Source: Novosphingobium sp. ERN07 (GTDB lineage: Bacteria; Pseudomonadota; Alphaproteobacteria; Sphingomonadales; Sphingomonadaceae). From it: a stretch of DNA of 64,000 bases. Below are positions 17,008-25,272 of this stretch, piece by piece. The notes beneath the pieces are model-generated. The model was not told the origin of the DNA, did not search any database, and saw nothing but the letters and a program-made list of their open reading frames with translations. The translations under genes and the position numbers were made by a program. The DNA is taken from NCBI RefSeq assembly GCF_012641335.1, contig NZ_JABAID010000008.1, positions 124,001 through 188,000 of the forward strand. Reading direction: 5' to 3'. The first letter of the stretch is position 1; every line of letters starts with the position of its first letter.

Positions 17008-18105
17008 ATGGCGACCGCAGCCAACCAATTCCGACCGGACTATGCCGTACCACCCGGCTGGATCCTCGAAGAACGCCTGGAAGTTCATGGCATGTCGCAA
17101 GCCGAGTTTGCTCGGCGATGCGGGCGCTCGGCTAAGCTCATCAGCGAGATCATTGCCGGCAAGGCCTCACTCGAACCCGAAACCGCAATCCAGTTCGAGA
17201 AGGTTCTTGGAGTTGACGCCGATCTGTGGCTCTCGATCGAGTCCGGTTACCAGCTCCATCGAGCGCGTGAGGCTGACGCAGCACGGGCAAAGGACGCTAT
17301 CGCCTGGTCAAAGACATTCCCCATCAATGACCTGGTAAAGCGCCGCTGCTTCGTAAAACCAGTCAATCCCGTGGACGCGGTCTCAAAGCTGCTGGCGTTC
17401 TTCGGCGTAGGGTCGCTCGACGCTTGGAATAGCCAGTACGGCTTGGCGAAGGTTGCCTATCGGCACTCGCCGTCGTTCAAAAGCAATGAGGTCGCGCTCG
17501 CGACCTGGCTCCGTCTCGGCGAACTCGATGCAGAGCAGCAGGAATGTGCAGATTATAGCGAAACGCAGTTCAAGCTGGCGTTGAAGCAGATCCGTGCCTT
17601 GACGCGTGAACCCGTCGAGCAAGCCATTCCGCGCACGCGCGCGCTGTGCAATGAGGCTGGTGTTGCGCTTGCCTTGGTGCCGCCGCTTGCGAAAACCGCG
17701 CTTAGTGGTGCCGCATGGTGGATTTCGCCTCGCAAGCCCGTGATCCAGCTCAGCGCACGCCACAAATCAGACGACCATTTGTGGTTCAGCTTCTTCCACG
17801 AAGCCGCCCACATCCTCCTGCACAGCAAGAAGAGCGTTTTCGTCGATGATAAGTCGCGCGACGGCACCGATGAGGAAAAAGAGGCCGATGCGTGGGCCTG
17901 CAACACGCTCGTTTCGACGAGCGCGTGGAGGCAGTTTGTCGCGACGGGACCGCGAAGCGAACGAGCGGTGCTCGATTTCGCGGAGAGCCAGGGTATCGCG
18001 CCAGGCATCATTGTCGGCATGCTTCAGCATAGCGGGATCTTGCCTTGGACTCATCTGAATGGATTGAAGACGCGCCTCAAATGGTCGACCGGCGCCGAGG
18101 ACTGA
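17008..18105 (+). CDS. higA: HigA-like antitoxin with ImmA/IrrE metallopeptidase domain
   Basis: The protein has 365 residues from ATG 17008, chosen because GGAGAA lies 7 bases upstream; ATG 16993, fused to the higB stop, is the alternative. Residues about 10-80 form the HigA/XRE HTH (SQAEFARRCGRSAKLISEII). Residues about 200-330 form an ImmA/IrrE zinc peptidase domain with FFHEAAHILLH (His264, Glu265, His268) and a downstream Glu (EEKEADAWA). The HTH should bind the palindrome before higB. The peptidase domain is an addition to the small classic HigA and could degrade a regulator, including itself. Confidence 0.85.
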   Translation: MATAANQFRPDYAVPPGWILEERLEVHGMSQAEFARRCGRSAKLISEIIAGKASLEPETAIQFEKVLGVDADLWLSIESGYQLHRAREADAARAKDAIAWSKTFPINDLVKRRCFVKPVNPVDAVSKLLAFFGVGSLDAWNSQYGLAKVAYRHSPSFKSNEVALATWLRLGELDAEQQECADYSETQFKLALKQIRALTREPVEQAIPRTRALCNEAGVALALVPPLAKTALSGAAWWISPRKPVIQLSARHKSDDHLWFSFFHEAAHILLHSKKSVFVDDKSRDGTDEEKEADAWACNTLVSTSAWRQFVATGPRSERAVLDFAESQGIAPGIIVGMLQHSGILPWTHLNGLKTRLKWSTGAED

Positions 18106-18156
18106 GCGGTCAGGCGCATTTGGCGCTCTGACGGAGCAACGCTCGAGGCCGCGGAT

Positions 18157-18780
18157 TCAAGCTAGCTGCATGCCGATCCAGATGACGCGCCCAACGATCT
18201 GTATCGCGTTTCTCATGAGGCCATCCCAGTTGGGATAGCTTGGATTGTCAGTCAGTACGGCGATGCGGTTTCGTGCCGGTTCGAGCGCGATCCTTCGTAC
18301 CAGCAATCCGGCATCGGCTCGGATGACGTAAAGTCCGTCGCGAGGATTTTCGTTGGCGAGATAGCGCTGAATCAGCACCTCATCGCCATCCCGCAATGTC
18401 GGATACATCGCGTCTCCTTCGACCCTGACGATCGAAACTCCCGTCGGCTTGTGACTGAGACTGCGCAGCCATGCCTCGTCCACAAGACGGACACGGCCAA
18501 GGCTATCGTCAGCATCGGTGGCGCCAAGAACCGGGATCGCGATCGTCGATAGCCCCGCGCTTTCCGGAACCTCGTCTCCGCCAAAGACAGCGGCGGGGAC
18601 GCCAAAATGAACCGACAGCTGCGCGATGTCGCTGTCGTCGAGACGCGCCGGGCTACCTCGCTTGATGAACTGTTGGATATAGGCCGCATTCCGGCTCAGC
18701 AGACGCGAGACCGACGAATAAGACTCGCCGCGTTCCTTGATGAGCTCATCGAGCGCGCGGCGAGGATCGAGCTTGGCCAT
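18157..18780 (-). CDS. S24-type (LexA/CI-like) HTH repressor lacking the catalytic Ser and Lys
   Basis: This 207-residue protein has an N-terminal HTH (about residues 8-60) and a C-terminal S24 fold (about 80-200). The site where LexA/CI/UmuD proteins have GDSM reads GDAM (Ala124), and the usual Lys of VKR is Arg (VRR, Arg162). Self-cleavage as in SOS-induced repressors should therefore not occur. The rest of the fold is intact (YPTLRDGDEV, LTDNPSYP). It may be a dimerising repressor relieved in another way. It is convergent with higBA. Confidence 0.8.
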   Translation of the reverse strand: MAKLDPRRALDELIKERGESYSSVSRLLSRNAAYIQQFIKRGSPARLDDSDIAQLSVHFGVPAAVFGGDEVPESAGLSTIAIPVLGATDADDSLGRVRLVDEAWLRSLSHKPTGVSIVRVEGDAMYPTLRDGDEVLIQRYLANENPRDGLYVIRADAGLLVRRIALEPARNRIAVLTDNPSYPNWDGLMRNAIQIVGRVIWIGMQLA

Positions 18781-18910
18781 TCCTACGATTTCCTAGAACG
18801 TGTTTCGTGATTCAAAGGACCAATCCCATTCGGCGAATCTATTTCCGATTGCTACCCTCACATTGGTTTGCGGACGTCGGAAGTTTGCAGGGCTCCTGCC
18901 GCGAGATTAA

Positions 18911-20002
18911 ATGACGCCGCGCCAAAACGCTATGTTTTCATGGGGGATAGTGTTGGCAGGTCGGAAGTACTGGGTTGGTCTGGATACCGGAGTTGCGGAA
19001 ACAGCAGTGTGCCTTATCGACGAATTCGGTGAAATCCTGTTCGAAGGAAAACGGGAAACGCATGCAGGCCAGATAAAGGATATCCTGCGCCCCTTCGGTG
19101 TCGAAGCGGTGCAGCGCATTACCATTGAAGCGGGCGTAGGCACCCACATGGTGCGTGAACTCCAGGCTCAGGGCTTTCCTGTCTATGTCGCGGAGGTTCG
19201 TCGTGCCTCCAAGTTCCTCGCTATCCGGCGGCAGAAGACTGACTCCAACGATGCGAGAGGGCTTGCGGAGCTCGGCCGCGTCGGGCGCACCATTGGGACA
19301 GAGGTCTTCGTAAAGCCACTCGATTGTCAGAACCTGCGCAGCCTCCTCAATGTCCGCAAGAACCTCATCCAGCAGCGCATGAAGATCGACGCTCTGGTTC
19401 AGTCCATAGTCCGCTTGCACGGAGGAAAGCTCAAGACGAGCAGCGGTGTTGGCAGACTCGCCAGCGGCATCGAAGATCAGCTGGAAATTCTGCGGGGGGA
19501 CGGGCTCGATGTCGATGCCGACGTCCGGCCGCTCATCTCGATCGCGGAAAACCTTCGTTCGCATATTGCAGCAATGGACAAACGGCTCCGTGCGGCAGCT
19601 CTTGCTCATCCAGTCTGTTCTAACCTCATGACCGTCCCTGGCGTCGGTCCAATCACCGCCTTGTCGTTTTACAGCGCCATCGGCGATCCATGGCGCTTTC
19701 AGCGAACCCGCGATGTCGGCCCCTATTTCGGATTGACCCCATCAATCCATCAGTCGGGCGTTCTCGCCCGGGTCGGCCGGATCAGCAGGTTCGGTAGCAA
19801 GCTCACGCGGACGCACCTGGTCTCGGCTGCCACCGTCTTGCTGTGCTCGACAAAGGCAGAAAGCGCATTGCAGGCATGGGGGCTGGCACTGAGGAAGAAA
19901 GTCGGATTGTCGAAGGCAAGAGTTGCTGTGGCCCGAAAGCTGGCGGTCGTCATGCTTCACATGTGGAAGTCTGGATCTTCCTTTGACCCAGCTCGCACAT
20001 GA
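18911..20002 (+). CDS. IS110-family transposase
   Basis: This 363-residue protein has an N-terminal DEDD (RuvC-like) domain: GLDTG (Asp25), TIEAG (Glu, about 73) and KTDSNDARG (two Asp, about 112-116). The C-terminal Transposase_20 domain (about 235-320) contains LMTVPGVGPITAL and the serine region GRISRFGSKLTR. The full length appears intact. Alternative starts are ATG 18932 or a GTG soon after. IS110 elements move without DDE chemistry and use a structured RNA from a non-coding end; candidate flanks are 18781-18910 and 20003-20100. Confidence 0.92.
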   Translation: MTPRQNAMFSWGIVLAGRKYWVGLDTGVAETAVCLIDEFGEILFEGKRETHAGQIKDILRPFGVEAVQRITIEAGVGTHMVRELQAQGFPVYVAEVRRASKFLAIRRQKTDSNDARGLAELGRVGRTIGTEVFVKPLDCQNLRSLLNVRKNLIQQRMKIDALVQSIVRLHGGKLKTSSGVGRLASGIEDQLEILRGDGLDVDADVRPLISIAENLRSHIAAMDKRLRAAALAHPVCSNLMTVPGVGPITALSFYSAIGDPWRFQRTRDVGPYFGLTPSIHQSGVLARVGRISRFGSKLTRTHLVSAATVLLCSTKAESALQAWGLALRKKVGLSKARVAVARKLAVVMLHMWKSGSSFDPART

Positions 20003-20100
20003 CAAGTTCCTCCTGACGGAGGGGCAGGCCTGGACCCCGCATCGTTTTCTGGGGTTCTCACCCCGGCGTAGGTAATTGGGCCAGGCCTGCCGATCACAGC
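20003..20100 (+). ncRNA. Candidate IS110/IS1111 guide (bridge/seek) RNA region
   Basis: The non-coding stretch after the transposase can fold into an outer stem (20023-20033 with 20081-20091, 11 bp perfect) enclosing an inner small hairpin (GGGGTTCTCACCCC near 20051-20064). IS1111-group members of the IS110 family carry their guide RNA downstream of the transposase. Assigning this stretch to such an RNA is inference from position and foldability alone. Confidence 0.3.
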
Positions 20101-20608
20101 CGTCGGATTATGCATTCAAACTGCGTGTTGGACAGGATCGCTAGAGAACAGGCGGGGCAAGCTGGAACGCTCCATGAACGATTTTCTGCGGGCCTTTCGG
20201 TCCCTGAAAGGCCAGATTTTCCGCTTTTGTTCACGGTGCAGAAATGGCGGAAATCCGCCATTTTCGGAAGATTCGAGTCCCATGAAAAGACTCGAACCTT
20301 TAGACCACATTGAAATGCGGGCTTTTCTGCGGGCCTTCGCAAAAACCACATCGCCTATGTCGCTGTTATAGCACATAAAACATAATTCGATGCGAGTCCT
20401 CTTCTGGCACCATTTCTTCGCATAGCGTTGAAAGCGTTGAAGGATCGTCGTCAAGACGGTCCTCTCAGCGCGTGTATCGATAGTGCTGCCTTTGCGGGCA
20501 TGATCAGTACCCGAAATCTTATGCAAAACTTACGTCCATCTGGCCGATCCCACATGGTAATCTAATGGCGCTTTCACCGAAGGATGTTGCTCAAAGGAGC
20601 ATCCTGAC
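20101..20608. other. Non-coding gap before kup with three stem-loops and a 15-bp direct repeat
   Basis: No gene is supported here; short open frames on both strands have no family resemblance. Three clean hairpins lie in a row: 20191-20213 (8-bp arms, GGCCTTTC), 20242-20263 (10-bp arms, AAATGGCGGA) and 20272-20296 (8-bp arms, TTCGAGTC). The 15-mer TTTTCTGCGGGCCTT occurs at 20182-20196 and again at 20323-20337. The stretch separates the mobile segment from the potassium operon. Confidence 0.6.
20581..20605 (+). promoter_or_regulatory. Hairpin that sequesters the kup Shine-Dalgarno
   Basis: AGGATG (20581-20586) can pair with CATCCT (20600-20605), and GCTC (20589-20592) with GAGC (20597-20600 region), leaving an AAAG loop. 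The ribosome binding site AAAGGAG (20593-20599) of the GTG-started kup gene is therefore in the loop and stem. This could limit translation; it is not a known named element. Confidence 0.45.
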
Positions 20609-22543
20609 GTGCAATCTTCCTCTCCACCTATCCCTGTTTCGTCATCGCCCGCACATAGCAGGCAGCCTGCGCTCGCCGCGCTCACGCTGGGGGCGATTGG
20701 CGTGGTCTATGGCGATATCGGCACCAGCCCGCTTTATGCTTTCCGCGAAGCGCTAGCACAAACCGGCACTGACGGCATTTCGCGGCCCGAAATTCTTGGC
20801 GTGCTGTCACTGGCGCTGTGGGCGCTAATCGTGGTGGTGACGTTGAAGTACGTTCTGTTCCTGTCTCGGATGGACAACAATGGCGAAGGCGGCGTGCTGT
20901 CATTGATGGCGCTGGCACAGCGGGCGACCGATGGGCGGTGGCCCATCGTGCTGCTGCTGGGCGCGACCGGGGCGGCGATGTTCTATGGCGACGCCATCAT
21001 CACGCCTGCGCTTTCGGTGCTGTCGGCGGTTGAAGGCCTGCGCACCATACCGGGGTTTGGCGGGATGTCCGAGCCGGTCATTCTGGGGTTGTCGCTGGGC
21101 ATTCTGGCCGCCCTATTTGCGTTTCAGGCCAAAGGCACCGCCGGGATCGCATCGCTGTTTGGCCCGGTATGTCTGGTCTGGTTCGGCGCGCTGGCCGCAT
21201 TGGGACTGTGGCACATCATACTTGCTCCAGACGTGCTGGCCGCGTTCAACCCGCTCCACGCCATCACCTTTGTCACAACGAACGGCTTGACCGGCCTTTT
21301 CGTGCTCGGCGCGGTATTTCTGACCGTAACCGGTGCCGAAGCGCTGATAGCCGATATGGGACATTTTGGCCGCCAGCCCATCCAGCTTGGCTGGCTCACG
21401 CTGGTCTGGCCCGCGCTCAGCCTCAACTACCTGGGCCAGGGCGCGATGTCTCTGCAAGCGCTCGCCACCGCGCAGGCATCGGGCGAGAGCCTTGCGAATG
21501 CCGACTGGTTCTTCCTGATGGCACCCGATGCCTTGCGCGCGCCATTGGTCATCCTTGCCACGCTTGCCACCGTCATAGCCAGCCAGGCGGTGATCACCGG
21601 AGCCTATTCGCTGACGCATCAGGCGATTGCGCTGGGCCTGCTGCCGCGCCTGACGATCCGCCAGACGTCTGCCCACCAGATTGGCCAGATCTATATGCCT
21701 GCGGTCAACTGGCTGCTGTTTGCAGGTGTGGTCGCACTCGTTTTCGGGTTTCGCAGCAGCTCGGCAATGGCCGCCGCCTATGGCATCGCGGTTACCGGAA
21801 CGATGGTGGTTACCACCTGTCTCGCCTTTGTGATCGCTTGGAAATACTGGGGCTGGAACCGCGTGTGGGCTGGTGCCGTGATCGCGCCCTTCCTTGCGCT
21901 TGATCTGTTCTTCTTCGGCGCGAACATGCTGCGCGTTACCGAAGGGGGATGGGTGCCGCTGGTCGTCGCCGCAATCATGGGTATGGTGATCCTGACCTGG
22001 CTGAAGGGCAGGAAAGCCGCTGTCGCCCGCACAGCCGAGCATGGTGCCGCGATGGAGGAAATCGCGCAGGCCCTTGCCCAGCGTCCGCCTGCGCGGATCG
22101 AAGGCACCGCCGTGTTCCTCACGCAGAACCTTGATATCGCGCCCGCGGCACTTCTGCACAACCTGAAGCACAACAAGGCGTTGCACCGCCTGTCCATCCT
22201 GCTCAAGGTCGAAACGGTGACGCGCCCGTGGGTCGATCCGGCAGATCGCCTTGCCATAGATCGCATCGATGACAATTTCGTCCGTGTCCGGCTGCACTAC
22301 GGCTATTTGGATCGGATCGACGTGCCAAGCGATCTTGCCCGCAGCCAAGGCCTGCTTGATCGCTCCGGTGGCACATCGTTCTTCGTGGGCCGCAGCGCAA
22401 TCCGCTTTGCGACCAAGCCAGTTCTGCCGCGCTGGATGACGGTGATATATATGACCCTGCACCGCAACGCAGCCGACCCGACCGCATGGTTCGCGATCCC
22501 GCCAAACAGGGTGGTCGAACTCGGCAGCCAGATTGAGCTATAG
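20609..22543 (+). CDS. kup: Kup, low-affinity potassium uptake transporter
   Basis: This 644-residue inner-membrane K+:H+ symporter belongs to the KUP/HAK/KT family. The first helix carries the signature GAIGVVYGDIGTSPLYAF. About twelve membrane segments extend to residue ~450, and a soluble C-terminal domain follows (ERTPxxVxxxL-like region replaced by RIEGTAVFLTQNLDIAPAAL). The start is GTG at 20609, with AAAGGAG 9 bases upstream. It is the first gene of an operon with kdpD- and kdpE-like genes, suggesting that the kinase pair responds to potassium and controls this transporter. Length matches the family (about 620-640). Confidence 0.96.
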   Translation: MQSSSPPIPVSSSPAHSRQPALAALTLGAIGVVYGDIGTSPLYAFREALAQTGTDGISRPEILGVLSLALWALIVVVTLKYVLFLSRMDNNGEGGVLSLMALAQRATDGRWPIVLLLGATGAAMFYGDAIITPALSVLSAVEGLRTIPGFGGMSEPVILGLSLGILAALFAFQAKGTAGIASLFGPVCLVWFGALAALGLWHIILAPDVLAAFNPLHAITFVTTNGLTGLFVLGAVFLTVTGAEALIADMGHFGRQPIQLGWLTLVWPALSLNYLGQGAMSLQALATAQASGESLANADWFFLMAPDALRAPLVILATLATVIASQAVITGAYSLTHQAIALGLLPRLTIRQTSAHQIGQIYMPAVNWLLFAGVVALVFGFRSSSAMAAAYGIAVTGTMVVTTCLAFVIAWKYWGWNRVWAGAVIAPFLALDLFFFGANMLRVTEGGWVPLVVAAIMGMVILTWLKGRKAAVARTAEHGAAMEEIAQALAQRPPARIEGTAVFLTQNLDIAPAALLHNLKHNKALHRLSILLKVETVTRPWVDPADRLAIDRIDDNFVRVRLHYGYLDRIDVPSDLARSQGLLDRSGGTSFFVGRSAIRFATKPVLPRWMTVIYMTLHRNAADPTAWFAIPPNRVVELGSQIEL

Positions 22544-22552
22544 GTCTTCGCC

Positions 22553-23986
22553 GTGAACCGGACCTTCATCACCAGTCTGATTGCTCTCATGGCCGTGGCG
22601 GCAGTGGCCCTGCTCACGGTGGTGCTGCTGCCAACGCTGGGGCTGGCTTCGGCATCGCTGCTGTTCTTGCTGCCGGTGCTGCTGGTGGCCGCACGTGGCG
22701 GGATAGTTCCCGGCCTTGTCGCGGCGCTGGCCGGGACGGCGGCCTACAACTTCTTCCTGCTCGAACCGCGCTACACCTTCCGCGTGCACCAGATCGACAA
22801 TCTGGTGAGCATGTTCGTGCTAGGCGCGGTAGCAATCGTGACCAGCCGCCTCGCCACGCGGCTGCTTGCACGCGAGGCTGAAGCGAACGCGCGAGCACAG
22901 GCGAGCGCGGAAGCAGCAGAGATGGCCATGATCCTGTCGGCAGACCCGCCGGATCGGGCGCTCCACGATGGCGTGGCGTTCCTTTCGAAGCGCCACGGCG
23001 AAGCCATGCTTCTGGATGAACAGGCTCTTGGCATTGACGATGCTGCGCTGTCTTCGGTGGATCGCTCTGCCGCCGCGTGGGCGCTGCACAATGGCGATGT
23101 GACGGGGCATGGCACGCAAACGATGGCGGCGGCGGAATGGACGTTCATCCCCATTCACCCGCGCAGTCGCAGCGATCAGGTCATCCTTGCCCTTTCGCGG
23201 CCATCCTGCGGCACCACGCAAGGCGCCGAAGAGGTCGAGCATGTCGGCAGGTTGTGCCAGTTGCTTGGGCAATGCCGTGATCGGGCCAGCCTTGCGCAGG
23301 AACGCCGCAGCCGCGAACTGGCCGAAGCGAAAGACCGCTTACGGCAGACATTGCTGGCATCGCTGGCCCACGATTTCCGCACGCCGCTTACCGTGATTGC
23401 GGGGCGGCTCGAACTGCTGGCCACGCAGCGCGATGATGCGCAGGACGCATTGCAGGCAGCGCGGCGGCTAGACCGCATGATGGCAGACCTTATCGGCGCA
23501 GCGCGGATCGAAGACGGCTCGCTTGCCGCCTCGGCCGACAGCATCGATCTGGTCGATGTTGTCGCCGCGGCCTTTGACAGTGTGGCAGCGCCTGCGGGCA
23601 TCACTATCCAGCAGAATATCCCCGCCGATCTCCCGTTCATCGAAGGCGATGCGGTTCTGCTGCTGCACGTGATGGCCAATCTGATCGACAATGCCTTGCG
23701 CCATGCCCGCACCATCGTGGCGGTAAGGGCGAATGCGAAGGACAATCTTGTGCTCATCGCGGTGGAAGATGATGGACCGGGCATCCCGCCGCCTGAACGC
23801 AACCGCCTTTTCGAACGCTTCGCCCGCATCAAGGGATCGGATCGGAATGAGGGCAGCGGCCTCGGCCTTGCCATCGTGAAGGGATTTGCCGATGCAATGG
23901 GCATGACAGTGACGATCACGGATGGGCAGTTTGGCGGGGCCTGCTTCACGCTTGCCGCCCGTGCGCGCCCGATGGATATTGCATGA
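22553..23986 (+). CDS. KdpD-like sensor histidine kinase without the N-terminal KdpD/Usp domains
   Basis: This 477-residue protein has a GTG start 9 bases after kup. Residues about 5-105 form the four-helix DUF4118 membrane domain of KdpD (AAYNFFLLEPRYTFRV is the KdpD hallmark). Then come a GAF-like linker (about 120-240), HisKA with SLAHDFRTPLT (His273), and HATPase_c with N and G boxes (NLIDNALRHA, DDGPGIP, GSGLGLAIV). Full-length KdpD is near 890 residues; the cytoplasmic KdpD and Usp domains are absent, not decayed. It is coupled by ATGA overlap to the response regulator. Confidence 0.9.
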   Translation: MNRTFITSLIALMAVAAVALLTVVLLPTLGLASASLLFLLPVLLVAARGGIVPGLVAALAGTAAYNFFLLEPRYTFRVHQIDNLVSMFVLGAVAIVTSRLATRLLAREAEANARAQASAEAAEMAMILSADPPDRALHDGVAFLSKRHGEAMLLDEQALGIDDAALSSVDRSAAAWALHNGDVTGHGTQTMAAAEWTFIPIHPRSRSDQVILALSRPSCGTTQGAEEVEHVGRLCQLLGQCRDRASLAQERRSRELAEAKDRLRQTLLASLAHDFRTPLTVIAGRLELLATQRDDAQDALQAARRLDRMMADLIGAARIEDGSLAASADSIDLVDVVAAAFDSVAAPAGITIQQNIPADLPFIEGDAVLLLHVMANLIDNALRHARTIVAVRANAKDNLVLIAVEDDGPGIPPPERNRLFERFARIKGSDRNEGSGLGLAIVKGFADAMGMTVTITDGQFGGACFTLAARARPMDIA

Positions 23987-24657
23987 GCGCGGTGCTGTGC
24001 ATCGATGATGAACCGGCGATCCTTCGCCTGCTTGAAATCGTGCTGGGCCGGGATGGGCATTCGATCATCGCCGCAAAGGACGCCCGCTCGGCACTGGCCG
24101 CGCTGGATGCGCAGCGGATCGATGCCGTCGTGCTGGACCTTGGGCTGCCCGACCGCGACGGTATCGAACTGCTGGCAGCACTGCGAACGCGCAGCCCGGC
24201 GCCGGTGATCGTGCTATCGGCCCGGACCGATGTGTCGGAAAAAGTCGCGGCCCTCGATCTTGGTGCGTCCGACTATGTGACCAAGCCTTTCGAAGGCGAC
24301 GAACTGCTGGCCCGCCTGCGCGCTGCCCTGCGCAGCGCAGGGCGGGCGACACCATCCGGCGAAAGCCTGACCCACGGCCCACTGCACATGAACCTCGCAC
24401 GGCACGAACTGAAAGTTGGTGACCGACCGGTTACGCTCACGCCCAAGGAATTTGCGGTATTGCGCCAACTGATCACCGCCGGTGGCCGCGTTTTGACTCA
24501 CAGCGCCATTCTGGAAGCCGTGTGGGGTAAAGCCCATCGAAGCGACGTGGAATACCTGCGCGTGGTGATCCGCGCGCTCCGCCTCAAAGTTGAGGAAAAC
24601 CCAGCCTCACCCTCGCTGATCCGCAACGAACCCGGCATCGGGTACCGTTTGGGTTAG
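23983..24657 (+). CDS. kdpE: KdpE-like OmpR-family response regulator
   Basis: This 224-residue protein has a receiver domain with Asp52 (VVLDLGLPDRDG), acidic pair Asp8/Asp9 and Lys near 101 (YVTKPF). A winged-helix DNA-binding domain follows at about 130-224 (LTPKEFAVLRQL, YLRVVIRALRLKVE). It resembles KdpE throughout. The ATG overlaps the kinase stop (ATGA). No kdpFABC genes are in the window, so the target may be the kup promoter upstream in the same operon. Confidence 0.92.
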   Translation: MSAVLCIDDEPAILRLLEIVLGRDGHSIIAAKDARSALAALDAQRIDAVVLDLGLPDRDGIELLAALRTRSPAPVIVLSARTDVSEKVAALDLGASDYVTKPFEGDELLARLRAALRSAGRATPSGESLTHGPLHMNLARHELKVGDRPVTLTPKEFAVLRQLITAGGRVLTHSAILEAVWGKAHRSDVEYLRVVIRALRLKVEENPASPSLIRNEPGIGYRLG

Positions 24658-25272
24658 ACGGCAGGGGCACAGCCACAACAGCATCATGGCACTGAGTTGA
24701 TTTTGAAAGGAAAAATCCAAGAAAACGGCCAAACTCCTCATTTTCCTCAGCAATCATTCAGTCGGTGACTGGAGCACTACATGCTGGCGCGATGGACGGG
24801 GTGAAGCATCTCGTCGCTAGACTTGGACTGGTTGATGCGCGCTCAAGTTAATGAGATCGACACAGGCTACACTCGGTGACTTTTCCATTGGTCGTTCATT
24901 GCCCATCCAATCCTGCTCTTGCTCTGGGTCGCATCAATCATAACCGTCTTCGGAGCGGCGCTCTCAGCGGCCAGCCCTTCCATCATGCGGAAGGCAGATA
25001 CCAATCTCGCCCCACCGCTTCCATCGGTTCTAGAGTGCCTTAGGTGGGCCATAGCCCTTCGGCGCATCACACCAGCGCGCCCGGTTGCGATTGACGAATA
25101 TGATCCCGCTCAGCACCCGCCGATCATCGACCCCGTGGCTTGCCGTGGCTCTTAGGACAATACGGTCAGAGCCGCGCCATCTGCTCGTCCGTCAGCCAAT
25201 ACAGGTCGCTCTTGCTCACCTCCTTGCGGAGCCTGAATCAGATCATGCCTCTCGGATCAATGGGTCCTCAGC
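24658..25272. other. Gap between kdpE and the MASE1 kinase, holding a decayed transposase
   Basis: This gap of about 615 bp contains a dead IS5-type transposase remnant on the minus strand (24900-25219, listed separately). The rest (24658-24899 and 25220-25272) shows no gene or clear repeat. Confidence 0.7.
24900..25219 (-). pseudogene. Remnant of an IS5-family transposase
   Basis: Reading the minus strand from GTG 25219 gives the typical N-terminus of IS5/IS427-type transposases (SDLYWLTDEQMARL), then a stop. Further matching pieces in shifting frames follow: KSHGKPR, DDRRVLSGIIFVNRN, WCDAPKGYGPPKAL, NRWKRWGE, RMMEGLA and APKTVMIDAT. At least two stops and two frameshifts interrupt it, and everything after MIDAT is lost. 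It is an old insertion left between the potassium operon and the kinase gene. Confidence 0.8.

Larger units (their letters stand above)
18781..20100 (+). mobile_element. IS110-family insertion sequence (ends approximate)
   Basis: The transposase gene is flanked by short non-coding stretches. No terminal inverted repeats are expected for IS110, so the boundaries are guesses within the gaps to the S24 gene on the left and to the hairpin-rich stretch on the right. The downstream gap has an 11-bp inverted repeat, GGCAGGCCTGG at 20023-20033 and CCAGGCCTGCC at 20081-20091. Confidence 0.5.

Noticed and set aside
1..20100. CRISPR array in the accessory region
   Set aside because: No regularly spaced direct repeats were found; the only tandem repeats are the 15-bp duplication at 4401 and, elsewhere, the coding repeats at 41376.
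20272..20296. Possible tRNA T-arm fragment (GGTTCGAGTC on the minus strand)
   Set aside because: A T-arm-like stem is present, but no acceptor stem, anticodon arm or CCA can be drawn around it; it is simply one arm of a hairpin.
20116..20526. 136-codon open frame on the minus strand before kup
   Set aside because: It is made of stem-loops and a direct repeat, with repeated Lys/Arg-rich pieces and no homology; it is better explained as non-coding.
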